A DNA stretch of 64,000 nt from JAQUCI01 sp034932685. GTDB lineage: Bacteria > Bacillota_I > Bacilli_A > Erysipelotrichales > Erysipelotrichaceae. The stretch is taken from positions 7,812 to 71,811 of the forward strand of contig JAYFOM010000020.1 of assembly GCA_034932685.1 (NCBI GenBank), read 5' to 3'. Shown in pieces: positions 50,910 through 60,252 of this stretch. How positions within the stretch are numbered: the first letter of the stretch is position 1; every line of letters begins with the position of its first letter. Made by a program: the position numbers and the translations under genes. The notes beneath the pieces are model-generated. The model was given only the letters and a program-made list of their open reading frames with translations. It was not told where the DNA came from and made no database searches.

Positions 50910-51513
50910 AGTTTTCTTCTTTGGCTAAAGCCCATAAGTATAGACTGGCAGTTGAACCGTATGGTGAATATTTTAAGCGACACTGTTCAAAAAAAGCTTT
51001 ATCTATATTATCTTTATTATACAAAACACGCATACCACGATGAATTGCTAGATCATTATAACTAAGCACATCAGGTCGTTGTAAAGAGAATATAAGTAAC
51101 ATCTCAGCAGTCCAAACACCGATACCTTTTAAAGTGATCAGTCTTGCAATAATCTCTTGATCAGACATAAATTCAAGTTCACTGATAAAAGAAGGGTTTG
51201 CGATTACATGTGCTGTGATGTTTTTAATGTAGCTGACTTTACGAAAACTAATACCAATTTTTTGTAGCTGTTCGTCATCTAAAAGCATTATTGTTTGTGG
51301 AGTAACGTCTTTAACAATTGTGATTAAACGCTGCCATATTGTTTGATGAGCGCTTGTTGAGATTTGCTGACCTATTATATTAAATAATAAAGATAAATAT
51401 AAATCATTATTTACTGGACGTTTAATTGTACCAATTCTATTGATTGCTTCTTTAAGTTGAGGATCAACTTTTTTTAAATGAGTAATCGCTTCCCTCTTGA
51501 TTTCAAAGTACAT
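50908..51513 (-). CDS. DNA-3-methyladenine glycosylase (AlkA type, HhH-GPD)
   Basis: A 201-residue base-excision repair enzyme that removes alkylated purines. Seen: LLFNIIGQQISTSAHQTIWQ (helix with the family QQIS), the helix-hairpin-helix LITLKGIGVWTAEMLLIFSL and the catalytic Asp in RPDVLSYNDLAIHRGMRVLY. It lacks the N-terminal domain of E. coli AlkA, like the short Bacillus forms. Converges on the zinc-binding gene. Other HhH-GPD glycosylases are possible, but no iron-sulfur cluster motif is present. Confidence 0.9.
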   Translation of the reverse strand: MYFEIKREAITHLKKVDPQLKEAINRIGTIKRPVNNDLYLSLLFNIIGQQISTSAHQTIWQRLITIVKDVTPQTIMLLDDEQLQKIGISFRKVSYIKNITAHVIANPSFISELEFMSDQEIIARLITLKGIGVWTAEMLLIFSLQRPDVLSYNDLAIHRGMRVLYNKDNIDKAFFEQCRLKYSPYGSTASLYLWALAKEEN

Positions 51514-51565
51514 ATAATTACCTCTTAATATATAAGTATAATAACATTCTTTTGATCTAAATAAA

Positions 51566-51586
51566 AAAACCGTTATCGGTTTATTA
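51566..51586 (-). terminator. Terminator of tRNA-Ser
   Basis: On the minus strand AAACCG-ATAA-CGGTTT followed by TTTT, just after the tRNA 3' end. Confidence 0.8.
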
Positions 51587-51592
51587 CTTTAA

Positions 51593-51683
51593 TGGCGGAG
51601 AAAGAGGGATTCGAACCCTCGCTAGCCTTGCGACTACTGCTGGTTTTCGAAACCAGTCCCTTCAGCCACTTGGGTATTTCTCC
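51593..51683 (-). tRNA. tRNA-Ser (anticodon CGA)
   Basis: Reads on the minus strand from GGAGAAAT to CCGCCA. The acceptor arms GGAGAAA/TTTCTCC pair. The anticodon stem CTGGT/ACCAG encloses TTCGAAA, anticodon CGA (codon UCG). A long variable arm (TAG..CTA) marks a class II tRNA, T-loop GGTTCGAATCC is present, and the CCA end is encoded (51593-51595). Confidence 0.96.
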
Positions 51684-51961
51684 GTAACTACTATATAATA
51701 ATGCGAACGTAGGATAAAATACAACAGCAATTTTAATCTTGTGTGGGGAAATTGCATGAATGCTTGCTATATAATCGTTTTAACTTACTGAAAGATTCTT
51801 TCAATAATGCTGTTGCTTGAGTGTTTGAAAATGATTTAAGTGATAGTTGTGTGAAAAATGAAAGAATTTACAGGGTTGAAAAACTTGACATTTTTATAAA
51901 TACGTTTACTATTTACTTATTAGAACTAGTGTTTCTGGTTTTAAACAGAAGGAGAAAGAAA
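51684..51961. other. Leader region of the opp operon
   Basis: About 280 bases with no credible gene. The first part may hold the tRNA-Ser promoter on the minus strand; the second half holds the oppA promoter. No T-box or known riboswitch is seen. Confidence 0.5.
51885..51912 (+). promoter_or_regulatory. Promoter of the opp operon
   Basis: TTGACA (51885-51890), 16-base spacer, TACTAT (51907-51912); gives a leader of about 45 bases. Confidence 0.7.
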
Positions 51962-53914
51962 ATGAAAAAACTGCTAACCGTTTTATTAGTACTATTAATG
52001 GTTGCCGGTTTGATGAGCGGTTGTACTACAAAACCTAAAGAAATCACTTCAAAAGATTTTGTTAGTGTGTTTGCAACCGATTTAGATGACATGGATTATG
52101 TTGTCACAAACCAAAACCCTGATAGTGTGCACTTAGCAAACTTCGTTGATGGTTTACTTGAAAACGATAGTTTAGGTAATTATGTACCAGCATTAGCTGA
52201 ATCTTGGGAAACTAATGATGATGCAACTGTATGGACATTCAAATTGCGTGAAGGTGCACGTTGGTCAACATCAACAGGTGAAGATTATGCTGAAGTAACA
52301 GCTCATGATTTCGTTACTGGTCTACAACATGCTGCTGATTTTGACTCACAAACCATTTCTTTAGTTTCAGGAATAATTGCAAACCTACAAGACTACATGG
52401 ATGGTACAATCACTGACTTTGCTGAAGTAGGAGTTAAGGCTTTAGATGATTATACAGTAGAATATACTTTGTCATCATCAGTTCCTTATTTCTACACAAT
52501 TACGACTTATGGTATCTTGTTCCCAGTCAACCAAGAGTTCCTTGAATCAAAAGGCGTTGGTTGTAAATTAGGAGCACCTGATGTTAATAATTGTGACTTC
52601 GGCGCTGTTGCTCCGGACTCAATTCTTTACAATGGTGGTTATATCTTAACTACATTGACATCAAAATCAATCATCGAGTATACAAAGAATGCTAACTATT
52701 GGGATGCTGAACATGTTTACATCAACAAAGTTACATTGTTCTATGATGATGCTGCTGATTTGTATTCTGTAATCAAAGGTTTTGAACAGGGTACATATAC
52801 TCAAGCCGCTTTATTAGCTTCTTGGGAAGATTATGCTGCTTACAAAGAAAAATATGCAAGCACATTAACAACAGTAAAGGTTGACGAGTCGGTAACATTT
52901 GTTATTCATTACAACATGAACCGTACTAACTACACTAATACTACAAAGACAACACAAGAAGAAAAAGATAATACAAAGGCTGCGTTACAAAATCAAGCAT
53001 TCCGTCTAGCTGTACAAGCTGGCTTTAGTAGAGTTGCTTATCAAATGCAGAATATGGAAGAAGTTAACGCTACTGCTACTGTTCGTAACATGTTAACAAT
53101 GCCTAACTTCGTAATGACATCAGAAGGCGAATCATATGGTTCATTAGTTACTAAGTACTTTAATGAATATGATAATGCTTATGGTGAAGTTAATTTAGCT
53201 GATGGACATGATGCATTCTATGATGCAGCTGTTTGTTTGGCTATGATCGAGCAAGCTAAAGCTGATGGAATCCAATTCCCAGTTACTTTAGACATGCCGA
53301 CTTATGATGCATCACAAGTTTATATCAATAGAGCTAACTCAATCAAAGAATCGATCGAAACTGCAAGTAACGGTCAAATCTTGGTTAACGTTGTATTGAT
53401 GGGCTATGATGATATCATGAACTATACTTTCAACGTATATGGTAATCCACCAATGACAAACTATGACATTAACTTGTTTGCTGGTTGGGGTCCTGACTAT
53501 GTTGATCCTAAGACATATGTAGACATCTATAACTTACGTAATGGTGATATGTTAGCACTATTAGGTTTGTTTGAAGAAGGTCAAAACGCTGAGAGCGATG
53601 CTATTGCTGAAACTGTTGGTGTTAAAGAGTACACTGAAATGTTAGATGTTGCTGATGCTATTAAAGATGATGTAGATGCCAGATATGACGCTTATGCTCA
53701 AGCTGAAGCATTCTTATTATCAAAAGCATTCATAACTCCGATTAGCTATAGAAATATTTCATTAAGAGTAACTAAGGTTGTTCCTTATACTGCTCCTTAT
53801 GCTGTAGCTGGTCTTGGTGGCGACAAATACAAATTTGCTGTAGTACAAGACGAAATCGTTACAACAGCTCAATTCGAGACAGCTAAGGCTGCTTGGGAAG
53901 CTGCTAGATCTTAA
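51962..53914 (+). CDS. oppA: Oligopeptide ABC importer, substrate-binding lipoprotein
   Basis: A 650-residue lipoprotein: signal MKKLLTVLLVLLMVAGLMSG then Cys21. It is an SBP family 5 protein with FVDGLLENDSLGNYVPALAE then SWETNDDATVWTFKLREGAR near residues 60-100 (the family signature), VTAHDFVTGLQHA, YNGGYILTTL and FAGWGPDYVDPKTYVDIYN near 510. The family is usually 530-600 residues. GAAGGAG before 51962 fixes the start; the frame from 51821 has none. First gene of the opp operon; a stable hairpin after it may raise its level relative to the permeases. Confidence 0.95.
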   Translation: MKKLLTVLLVLLMVAGLMSGCTTKPKEITSKDFVSVFATDLDDMDYVVTNQNPDSVHLANFVDGLLENDSLGNYVPALAESWETNDDATVWTFKLREGARWSTSTGEDYAEVTAHDFVTGLQHAADFDSQTISLVSGIIANLQDYMDGTITDFAEVGVKALDDYTVEYTLSSSVPYFYTITTYGILFPVNQEFLESKGVGCKLGAPDVNNCDFGAVAPDSILYNGGYILTTLTSKSIIEYTKNANYWDAEHVYINKVTLFYDDAADLYSVIKGFEQGTYTQAALLASWEDYAAYKEKYASTLTTVKVDESVTFVIHYNMNRTNYTNTTKTTQEEKDNTKAALQNQAFRLAVQAGFSRVAYQMQNMEEVNATATVRNMLTMPNFVMTSEGESYGSLVTKYFNEYDNAYGEVNLADGHDAFYDAAVCLAMIEQAKADGIQFPVTLDMPTYDASQVYINRANSIKESIETASNGQILVNVVLMGYDDIMNYTFNVYGNPPMTNYDINLFAGWGPDYVDPKTYVDIYNLRNGDMLALLGLFEEGQNAESDAIAETVGVKEYTEMLDVADAIKDDVDARYDAYAQAEAFLLSKAFITPISYRNISLRVTKVVPYTAPYAVAGLGGDKYKFAVVQDEIVTTAQFETAKAAWEAARS

Positions 53915-53943
53915 GCTTAAATCTAAATCAATTAGTCTAACAA

Positions 53944-53973
53944 TTAAGAGGGATGGCTAATCATCCCTCTTAA
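53944..53973 (+). other. Stable hairpin between oppA and oppB
   Basis: Perfect 12-bp stem TTAAGAGGGATG / CATCCCTCTTAA with a six-base loop. No T run follows, so it is probably an mRNA-stabilising element rather than a full terminator, keeping oppA message more abundant. Confidence 0.75.
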
Positions 53974-54001
53974 TGTTATCTTATTAGGGAGGTATTAAAC
54001 A

Positions 54002-55486
54002 ATGAGACGATATATAATTGGTAGATTATTAAGATCTATTTTTTCGATTTTCGTTGTTGTTTCGATTGCGATTGTTATGATTTATACTTTAGTGCCTAAA
54101 GAAAACATTTTTTTTGGTGATAACTATCTATCAAAGTTAGGTGCTAAACCTGATGAAATGATTCAATACAAAAACACCAAATGGAAAACACTAGGTTATC
54201 GTGATTATCTTGAACAGGCAGCGATGTGTCGTCAAAGTGATGATTATTCTGGTTGTATGGTTGTAGGCTCAGAAGAATCATTATTATTAAAAGCACAATA
54301 TGAAGCAAAAGGATACACTGTTGAGAGCTTTCCCAAAAGTGGTTTTCTTTATGCATATAGGGATTATAAAGCATTTGAATTGATATTTAATTGGTTTACA
54401 CGCTTAGTTGTTTTCGATCATCCACAAAAAGTCGTGGATGTTGAGAATGTTGATCTTGAACGTAAAATTTATATTGCGACTGATCATAATGGTATTCCGG
54501 CTATAAAATGTTCGGGATGTACTAATGAATATTTATTATACTTAAATGGTAGTTTTCCTTTTATACATCAAAATTTCGTATCTTTGAATTTCGGTGTATC
54601 ATATCCTACTTATAGTGGAATAGCCACAGTTGATGTAATCGCTACAGGTCAAGGCTCTTATGAGTACAAGGATGTTGTTTTGCCATCTGGTAATGAGGCA
54701 TCTTCACCATTAGATTTACACAATTGTCGATATAAAGCATCTTCAACATTGGATCGTTTGGATAGAGAAAAATTCACGAGCAATTATGCTAATTGTAAAA
54801 TGAACTATAATGATCCTTCAATGATAAGTACATCTTATATGTTTGGTATTTTGGCTTTAATTGTATCTTATGTCATAGGGTTGCCTGGTGGTATCTTTAT
54901 GGCAAGTCATAAAGGTAAATTAGCTGATAAAATTGGAACTGTATACATTAATATTATGATTGCTGTTCCATCATTGGCGTTTATATATTTCGTTAAATTG
55001 ATTGGATCATTGTTTGGTTTACCAGATAAGTTCCCACAATTTGGTTTTGGAAATGCATTATCGTATGTGCTGCCGGTTTTAATCTTAGGATTACTAGGAA
55101 CAGCTGGACTGATGATTTGGACAAGAAGATTTATGGTTGACCAATCAAATTCTGATTATGTTAAATTCGCAAGATCAAAGGGGTTATCACAAAAAGAGAT
55201 CTTTAATAACCATATATTGAAAAATGCGATCATTCCTATCGTTAATGGTATTCCAGGATCTATTATCTTGTGTATCAGTGGCGCTGTTATTACTGAAACG
55301 GTATTTGCGATTCCAGGCATGGGTAAAATGTTACCTGATGCGATTAAGGCGTTTAACAACTCAATGGTCATAACATTAACATTTATCTTAACATCACTTT
55401 CTGTTTTATCACTATTGTTAGGTGATATCTTGATCACATTTGTTGATCCGCGTATTAAGCTAGATAATAAGGGGGATTCAAGATAA
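54002..55486 (+). CDS. oppB: Oligopeptide ABC importer permease, with large external insert
   Basis: A 494-residue permease. Normal OppB is about 310 residues. The first helix (about 8-30) is followed by some 240 residues before the next helix (about 278), where OppB has only 50 or so. The insert should face outside and holds several Cys (MCRQSDDYSGC, KCSGCTNEY, LHNCRYK, YANCKMNY) that could form disulfides. The C-terminal core is ordinary, including the EAA loop VKFARSKGLSQKEIFNNHIL and AIPGMGKMLPDAI. GGGAGG before the ATG. Followed by oppC after one base. Confidence 0.92.
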   Translation: MRRYIIGRLLRSIFSIFVVVSIAIVMIYTLVPKENIFFGDNYLSKLGAKPDEMIQYKNTKWKTLGYRDYLEQAAMCRQSDDYSGCMVVGSEESLLLKAQYEAKGYTVESFPKSGFLYAYRDYKAFELIFNWFTRLVVFDHPQKVVDVENVDLERKIYIATDHNGIPAIKCSGCTNEYLLYLNGSFPFIHQNFVSLNFGVSYPTYSGIATVDVIATGQGSYEYKDVVLPSGNEASSPLDLHNCRYKASSTLDRLDREKFTSNYANCKMNYNDPSMISTSYMFGILALIVSYVIGLPGGIFMASHKGKLADKIGTVYINIMIAVPSLAFIYFVKLIGSLFGLPDKFPQFGFGNALSYVLPVLILGLLGTAGLMIWTRRFMVDQSNSDYVKFARSKGLSQKEIFNNHILKNAIIPIVNGIPGSIILCISGAVITETVFAIPGMGKMLPDAIKAFNNSMVITLTFILTSLSVLSLLLGDILITFVDPRIKLDNKGDSR

Positions 55487-55487
55487 T

Positions 55488-56405
55488 ATGGAAAACAAAT
55501 TTACACTTGTTAAGCTTGAAGAACAAGCTTCCGAACATATTGTTGCACCTACCTATTCTTATTGGAAGAGTGTTGCTAGACGTTTCTTTAGCAGCAGAGT
55601 TGCGATTATCATGTTTATCATATCAGCTATTATAGTTTTAATGTCAGTCATCTATCCATTAGTGGTACCATATAGTCCTACATTCACACCGCATATAAAC
55701 AACTTTGCGATGCGTTTTATAAGACCCAATGCACAATATCTGTTCGGTACTGATAATGTTGGTAACTCTTTGTTTGACGCTATTTGGGCAGGTACCCAAA
55801 ATTCTCTGGCAATAGCTTTCATTGCTACTGCAATAACAACCACATTGGGAGTTATTGTCGGGGCTTTTTGGGGCTTTTCAAAGAAGATTGATAAGTTTAT
55901 GCTAGAGGTTTACAATATAGCCGCTAATATACCTACTACACTTTTAGTTATTGTTTTAATGTATATCTTGGGTAGAGGTATGTGGCAATTGATTTTCTCG
56001 CTTTCGGTAACGACATGGCTAAGTACTGCTTACTTCATTCGTGTTCAAGTTATGATCATTCGTGATCGTGAGTATAACCTTGCGTCAAGATGTCTTGGAA
56101 CACCAGCTCATCGTATTATTACTCATAACATCCTACCGCAGCTAGTATCGGTAATTGTAACTGCTGTTGCAAGAGATGTTCCAACTTTCATTTCTTATGA
56201 AGTTTTCTTAGGTTTCTTAGGCATGGGCTTAACTCAAGCTGATGCCTCATTAGGCAGAATGATCAGTGAATATGCCCAATACATGTCCAATGCGAGCTAT
56301 TTATTTTGGACCCCGGTTGCGGTTAGTGCTATTATTTCTGTTTCATTGTACATAGTTGGTCAGACATTGGCGGATGCCAGTGATCCTAGGACCCACTTCA
56401 TTTAG
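55488..56405 (+). CDS. oppC: Oligopeptide ABC importer permease
   Basis: A 305-residue OppC of normal length: cytoplasmic N terminus, FFSSRVAIIMFIISAIIVLM as first helix, YLFGTDNVGNSLFDAIWAGT (typical GTDxxGRD-like motif) and the EAA loop YNLASRCLGTPAHRIITHNI followed by LPQLVSVIV. C terminus ADASDPRTHF as usual. GGGGG before the start, one base after oppB. Confidence 0.95.
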   Translation: MENKFTLVKLEEQASEHIVAPTYSYWKSVARRFFSSRVAIIMFIISAIIVLMSVIYPLVVPYSPTFTPHINNFAMRFIRPNAQYLFGTDNVGNSLFDAIWAGTQNSLAIAFIATAITTTLGVIVGAFWGFSKKIDKFMLEVYNIAANIPTTLLVIVLMYILGRGMWQLIFSLSVTTWLSTAYFIRVQVMIIRDREYNLASRCLGTPAHRIITHNILPQLVSVIVTAVARDVPTFISYEVFLGFLGMGLTQADASLGRMISEYAQYMSNASYLFWTPVAVSAIISVSLYIVGQTLADASDPRTHFI

Positions 56406-56417
56406 GGAGGATAAAAT

Positions 56418-57482
56418 ATGGAAAAAAATGTTGTTTTATCAGCTCGCGACATTGAAGTGAAATTCAAAGTAAGAAATCGTGTTCTAACGGCTATTAGAAA
56501 TGTATCTTTAGATTTATATGATGGCGAGACTTTAGCCATCGTTGGTGAAAGTGGTAGTGGTAAATCAGTATTTACAAAAACATTCACTGGCATGTTGGAC
56601 ACAAATGGTAGCGTGACAAAGGGTGAGATTTATTTTGAAGGTCGTAATGTTGTTGAGATAAAATCAGATAAAGAATGGGAAACAATTCGTGGCAAGAAAA
56701 TTGCGACTGTTTTCCAAGACCCTATGACATCACTAAACCCAGTTAGAACAATTGGATATCAGATCATAGAAGTAATAATGAAACACCAAGGTAAAACCAA
56801 GGAAGAAGCTAAAAAATTAGCTATCGAATTAATGGATCGTGTTGGTATTCCCAATGCGGCAAATCGCTTTGATGAATATCCATTTCAATATTCTGGTGGG
56901 ATGAGACAAAGAATAGTTATCGCAATTGCTTTGGCTTGTCGTCCTAAGATACTAATTTGTGATGAACCAACAACAGCACTTGATGTTACGATTCAAGCAC
57001 AGATTATAAAACTCATTAAGGATTTACAAACAGAATATAAATTTACTACTGTCTATATAACTCATGATTTAGGAGTAGTTGCTAATGTGGCAGATAAAGT
57101 TGCTGTTATGTATGCTGGTCAAATTGTTGAGTATGGAAGTGTAGAGGACATATTCTATCGTCCTAAACATCCATATACTTGGGCATTACTTTCTTCTTTA
57201 CCACAACTTGGAGTTAAAGGAAAAGATCTTTATGCCATAGTTGGTACACCACCATCATTGTATGAAGAGGTAATAGGGGATGCTTTTGCACCTAGAAATC
57301 CTTATGCTATGCAGATCGATTTTGAACAAGAACCGCCGTTTTTCCAGATTACCGCAACCCATCGAGCTAAAACATGGTTGCTTGATCCTCGGGCACCAAA
57401 AGTAGAGCCACCAATTGAAATAAGAAATCTCCATGAGCGTTTAATATCAATGGTTAGCGAGGGAGGTAATTATAATGGTTGA
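56418..57482 (+). CDS. oppD: Oligopeptide ABC importer ATPase
   Basis: A 354-residue ATPase: Walker A GESGSGKSVFTK, Q-loop VFQDPMTSLNP, signature YSGGMRQRIVIAIAL, Walker B ILICDEPTTALD and H-loop YITHDLGVV. The C-terminal oligopeptide/dipeptide domain (HPYTWALLSSLPQLG, near residues 250-265) is present, but the usual CPxxxxxC-type cluster motif is not obvious: it reads GDAFAPRNPYAMQ, without Cys. GGGAGG before the ATG. Overlaps oppF by eight bases. Confidence 0.95.
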   Translation: MEKNVVLSARDIEVKFKVRNRVLTAIRNVSLDLYDGETLAIVGESGSGKSVFTKTFTGMLDTNGSVTKGEIYFEGRNVVEIKSDKEWETIRGKKIATVFQDPMTSLNPVRTIGYQIIEVIMKHQGKTKEEAKKLAIELMDRVGIPNAANRFDEYPFQYSGGMRQRIVIAIALACRPKILICDEPTTALDVTIQAQIIKLIKDLQTEYKFTTVYITHDLGVVANVADKVAVMYAGQIVEYGSVEDIFYRPKHPYTWALLSSLPQLGVKGKDLYAIVGTPPSLYEEVIGDAFAPRNPYAMQIDFEQEPPFFQITATHRAKTWLLDPRAPKVEPPIEIRNLHERLISMVSEGGNYNG

Positions 57483-58407
57483 TCGTAAGGTATTGTTATC
57501 AGTAAAAGATTTAGAAGTAACATTTCAGGTTGGTAAAAGAAAATTTGTGGCTGTTCAAGACGTCAACTTTGATGTTTATGAAGGTGAAACATTTGCTTTA
57601 GTTGGGGAATCTGGTTCTGGAAAAACAACGATTGGACGTGCAATTGTTCGTATTAATCCGGTTACTAATGGCGAAATCATCTTTAAAGATCAAAAAATAA
57701 GCGGTAAGATTAGTAAAGAACTAGACAAATGGGTTGTCAGAAACATACAAATGGTTTTTCAAGATCCAGCTGCTTCATTAAACGAAAGAGCTACTATTGA
57801 TTACATAGTTTCTGAGGGTTTATATAATTTCAACTTATTTGAAGATGAAGCTGATCGTTTAAGAAAAGTTGAAAAAGCACTATTAGATGTTGGTTTACTA
57901 CAAGAGCATATGACAAGATATCCTCATGAATTCTCAGGCGGTCAAAGACAAAGAATAGGTATTGCCCGTGCAATGGTCATGGAACCGTCGTTGCTTGTAG
58001 CTGATGAGCCAATATCAGCACTTGATGTATCAATTAGAGCACAGGTGTTAAACCTACTTAAAGACTTACAACGTTCTAAAGGATTGACATGTATTTTTGT
58101 TGCTCATGATTTATCGGTTGTAAGATACATCTCTGATCGTATTGCAGTAATTCATAAAGGAAGAATCGTTGAATTAGCTACTGCTGATGAATTATTTGCG
58201 AATAGTATGCATCCATATACATTATCACTTTTATCAGCGGTACCAATGCCAGATCCTGAAATTGAGAAGAATAAGAAGCTTATTATCTATGATGAGTCAG
58301 TTCATGAATATGAAACTGATAAGCCTAGATGGCAACAACTTAAAGGTGATCATTGGATTTGGGCTAATGAAAAAGAAATGGTCGAATATCGCCAACGCTT
58401 GAAATAG
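57475..58407 (+). CDS. oppF: Oligopeptide ABC importer ATPase
   Basis: A 310-residue ATPase: Walker A GESGSGKTTIGR, Q-loop VFQDPAASLNE, signature FSGGQRQRIGIARAM, Walker B LLVADEPISALD, H-loop FVAHDLSVV, and HPYTLSLLSAVPMPDPE in the C-terminal domain. GAGGGAGG before the ATG, eight-base overlap with oppD. Last gene of the operon, followed by a terminator. Confidence 0.95.
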   Translation: MVDRKVLLSVKDLEVTFQVGKRKFVAVQDVNFDVYEGETFALVGESGSGKTTIGRAIVRINPVTNGEIIFKDQKISGKISKELDKWVVRNIQMVFQDPAASLNERATIDYIVSEGLYNFNLFEDEADRLRKVEKALLDVGLLQEHMTRYPHEFSGGQRQRIGIARAMVMEPSLLVADEPISALDVSIRAQVLNLLKDLQRSKGLTCIFVAHDLSVVRYISDRIAVIHKGRIVELATADELFANSMHPYTLSLLSAVPMPDPEIEKNKKLIIYDESVHEYETDKPRWQQLKGDHWIWANEKEMVEYRQRLK

Positions 58408-58409
58408 AA

Positions 58410-58436
58410 AAAACGACGGACTTCCGTCGTTTTCTT
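58410..58436. terminator. opp operon terminator
   Basis: Perfect 10-bp stem AAAACGACGG (58410-58419) / CCGTCGTTTT (58424-58433), ACTT loop; also serves the converging alr gene. Confidence 0.92.
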
Positions 58437-59545
58437 TAGTTTTGACTATTATCAAGTCTGATATTTAATATTTCTTCAATTTGATATTTTCGTCGATAAA
58501 CACGAGCCATTCGATCACTAATTGAGGTTAATACTTCATATGGGATAGTGTTAAGATATTTAGCGACATCTTTTATCAATATATGTTCTCCAAATATCTC
58601 AACGATGGTATCTACTGGTCGGTACTTATCCAATTTGATCATACATTGATCCATACAGATACTGCCAACTATTAAAGCCTCATCACCTGCCACAAATACA
58701 TTTCGATTCTGATTGTGGCGATTTAGACCATCGGCGTAACCGATGGGAAGGGTCGCAATCCATTCATCTTCATCACATGTATATGTGGCTCCATAGCTGA
58801 TACTTTCACCTTTTTTTACTTTTTTGATGTGATCGATTTTAGTATAAAGTGAGCAGACTGGTTTTAAGTCATTATTGAAATTAGAGATACCCAACATAGC
58901 GATACCACATCTTGCCGCATTACATAAATTCTCATCAAAGTTAAAGATAGCATCAGAATTGGCAGCGTGTATATATTTAAACTTGTGTTTTAAAGTATCA
59001 AGAATAAGTTTGAATGACTCATATTGTTTTTGGGTGTTTGTCTTATCAATATTATCACTGTTGAAATAATGAGTATATATACCTTCAATATCATAATTAG
59101 GATATAGTAATTGAATTGCTTCAGCAACTTCGCTAACATCTTTAAACCCAATACGGTTCATACCTGTATCAACTTTTAAGTGTAACTTTAAGCCATTAAT
59201 TCTTGAGCCAGCAATTCTTTTCGCATGATCTAAAGAGGTAACAGTTATTGTAACATTGTTTTGTAGTGCCGCTCTTAAGTGTTGGGCACTTACATAGTTT
59301 AAAACCAATATCGGAGCATCAATTTTCTTAAAACGAAGTGATAAAGCTTCATCTAGGGATGAAACAGCTAGATATGTGGCATCATTTGCGATAGCACACT
59401 TAGCCAACTGAAAATCACCAACGCCATAACCATTGGCTTTTATAACCGCAAAAAGTGATTTATCATTTAGTCTTTTTTTAATAGTTTTTATATTGTAATC
59501 AAGATTATCAAGATTAACATCTAACCAAGCTTGACGGTAAAACAT
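58436..59545 (-). CDS. alr: Alanine racemase
   Basis: A 369-residue PLP enzyme making D-alanine for peptidoglycan. The PLP lysine is Lys36 in FAVIKANGYGVGD, the catalytic tyrosine is in ISYGATYT, and KVDTGMNRIGF, ANSDAIFNF, ARCGIAMLG and TLPIGYADGLNR are family motifs. Normal length. It implies a walled cell. The membrane-protein gene upstream ends two bases before its start, so the two may share a transcript. Confidence 0.96.
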   Translation of the reverse strand: MFYRQAWLDVNLDNLDYNIKTIKKRLNDKSLFAVIKANGYGVGDFQLAKCAIANDATYLAVSSLDEALSLRFKKIDAPILVLNYVSAQHLRAALQNNVTITVTSLDHAKRIAGSRINGLKLHLKVDTGMNRIGFKDVSEVAEAIQLLYPNYDIEGIYTHYFNSDNIDKTNTQKQYESFKLILDTLKHKFKYIHAANSDAIFNFDENLCNAARCGIAMLGISNFNNDLKPVCSLYTKIDHIKKVKKGESISYGATYTCDEDEWIATLPIGYADGLNRHNQNRNVFVAGDEALIVGSICMDQCMIKLDKYRPVDTIVEIFGEHILIKDVAKYLNTIPYEVLTSISDRMARVYRRKYQIEEILNIRLDNSQN

Positions 59546-59547
59546 TA

Positions 59548-59979
59548 TTAGACCACCCGTGCATTATTATATGCGAAATAGATACCTGCTAAACGAAAAG
59601 CTAATGATAGTAAACCGTTGATACTACTAACGCTAAACCAACTTATTAAAACACTAAATAAACCATAAGGTAAAAGCGTTGGATATAAGAAAATACCAAA
59701 GCCAAAAGCACCGATCATATCACCAATCACAAAACTAAGAAAAGCTAATACACCAGCTAAGATTGAAAACTTTGGTTGAACACCACGACCTTTTTCTAAG
59801 ATCACTTTACCAATTAAGTAGCCGATTCCAATAAACATTATTGAAAACTGAATTCTTACTATACTTACGATGATACCATAAGCGATAGTTAAGCCTATCG
59901 CGGTTAAAGCGCCATAGACAAGAGCGTTTCTAAACCGTTGATGTTTACTTAAGGCTGTCTTGTTATAAACTTTAAACAT
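59548..59979 (-). CDS. Membrane protein of unknown function (143 residues)
   Basis: A small integral membrane protein with about four helices: ALVYGALTAIGLTIAYGIIV, FSIMFIGIGYLIGKVILEKG, FSILAGVLAFLSFVIGDMIG and a last helical part. Between helices 2 and 3 is KGRGVQPKFS. No family is recognised; the layout recalls small DUF membrane proteins. GGAGG before the ATG at 59979 fixes the start over the frame from 60030. Two bases upstream of alr. Confidence 0.78.
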   Translation of the reverse strand: MFKVYNKTALSKHQRFRNALVYGALTAIGLTIAYGIIVSIVRIQFSIMFIGIGYLIGKVILEKGRGVQPKFSILAGVLAFLSFVIGDMIGAFGFGIFLYPTLLPYGLFSVLISWFSVSSINGLLSLAFRLAGIYFAYNNARVV

Positions 59980-60089
59980 ATAATTCCTCCAATACTCTAA
60001 TAGTATAACATAATCATAAAAACCTAACATAAGATAAGAAACATATTGTTATTTTAAAATTCTTATGGTATATTATTAAAGCAGTATTT

Positions 60090-60165
60090 GGAGGTTTAGC
60101 TCAGTTGGGAGAGCATCTGCCTTACAAGCAGAGGGTCGGCGGTTCGAGCCCGTCAACCTCCACCA
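60090..60165 (+). tRNA. tRNA-Val (anticodon UAC)
   Basis: 76 bases with GGAGGTT/AACCTCC acceptor arms, D-arm TAGCTCAGTTGGGAGAGCA, anticodon stem TCTGC/GCAGA around CTTACAA (anticodon TAC), T-arm with GGTTCGAGCC, and encoded CCA at 60163-60165. Confidence 0.97.
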
Positions 60166-60173
60166 TTTGACTT

Positions 60174-60196
60174 AAAACAGTAAAAACTGTTTTTTT
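60174..60196 (+). terminator. Terminator after tRNA-Val
   Basis: AAAACAGT-AAAA-ACTGTTTT followed by further T bases. Confidence 0.88.
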
Positions 60197-60252
60197 TTGT
60201 GAATTTTAAGATATTTCTCTTAAAACAGGTATATATATGTAGGAGGTATTTT

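Noticed and set aside
51684..51961. T-box or amino-acid riboswitch before the opp operon
   Set aside because: No T-box core or specifier-loop pattern is visible; only an ordinary promoter.
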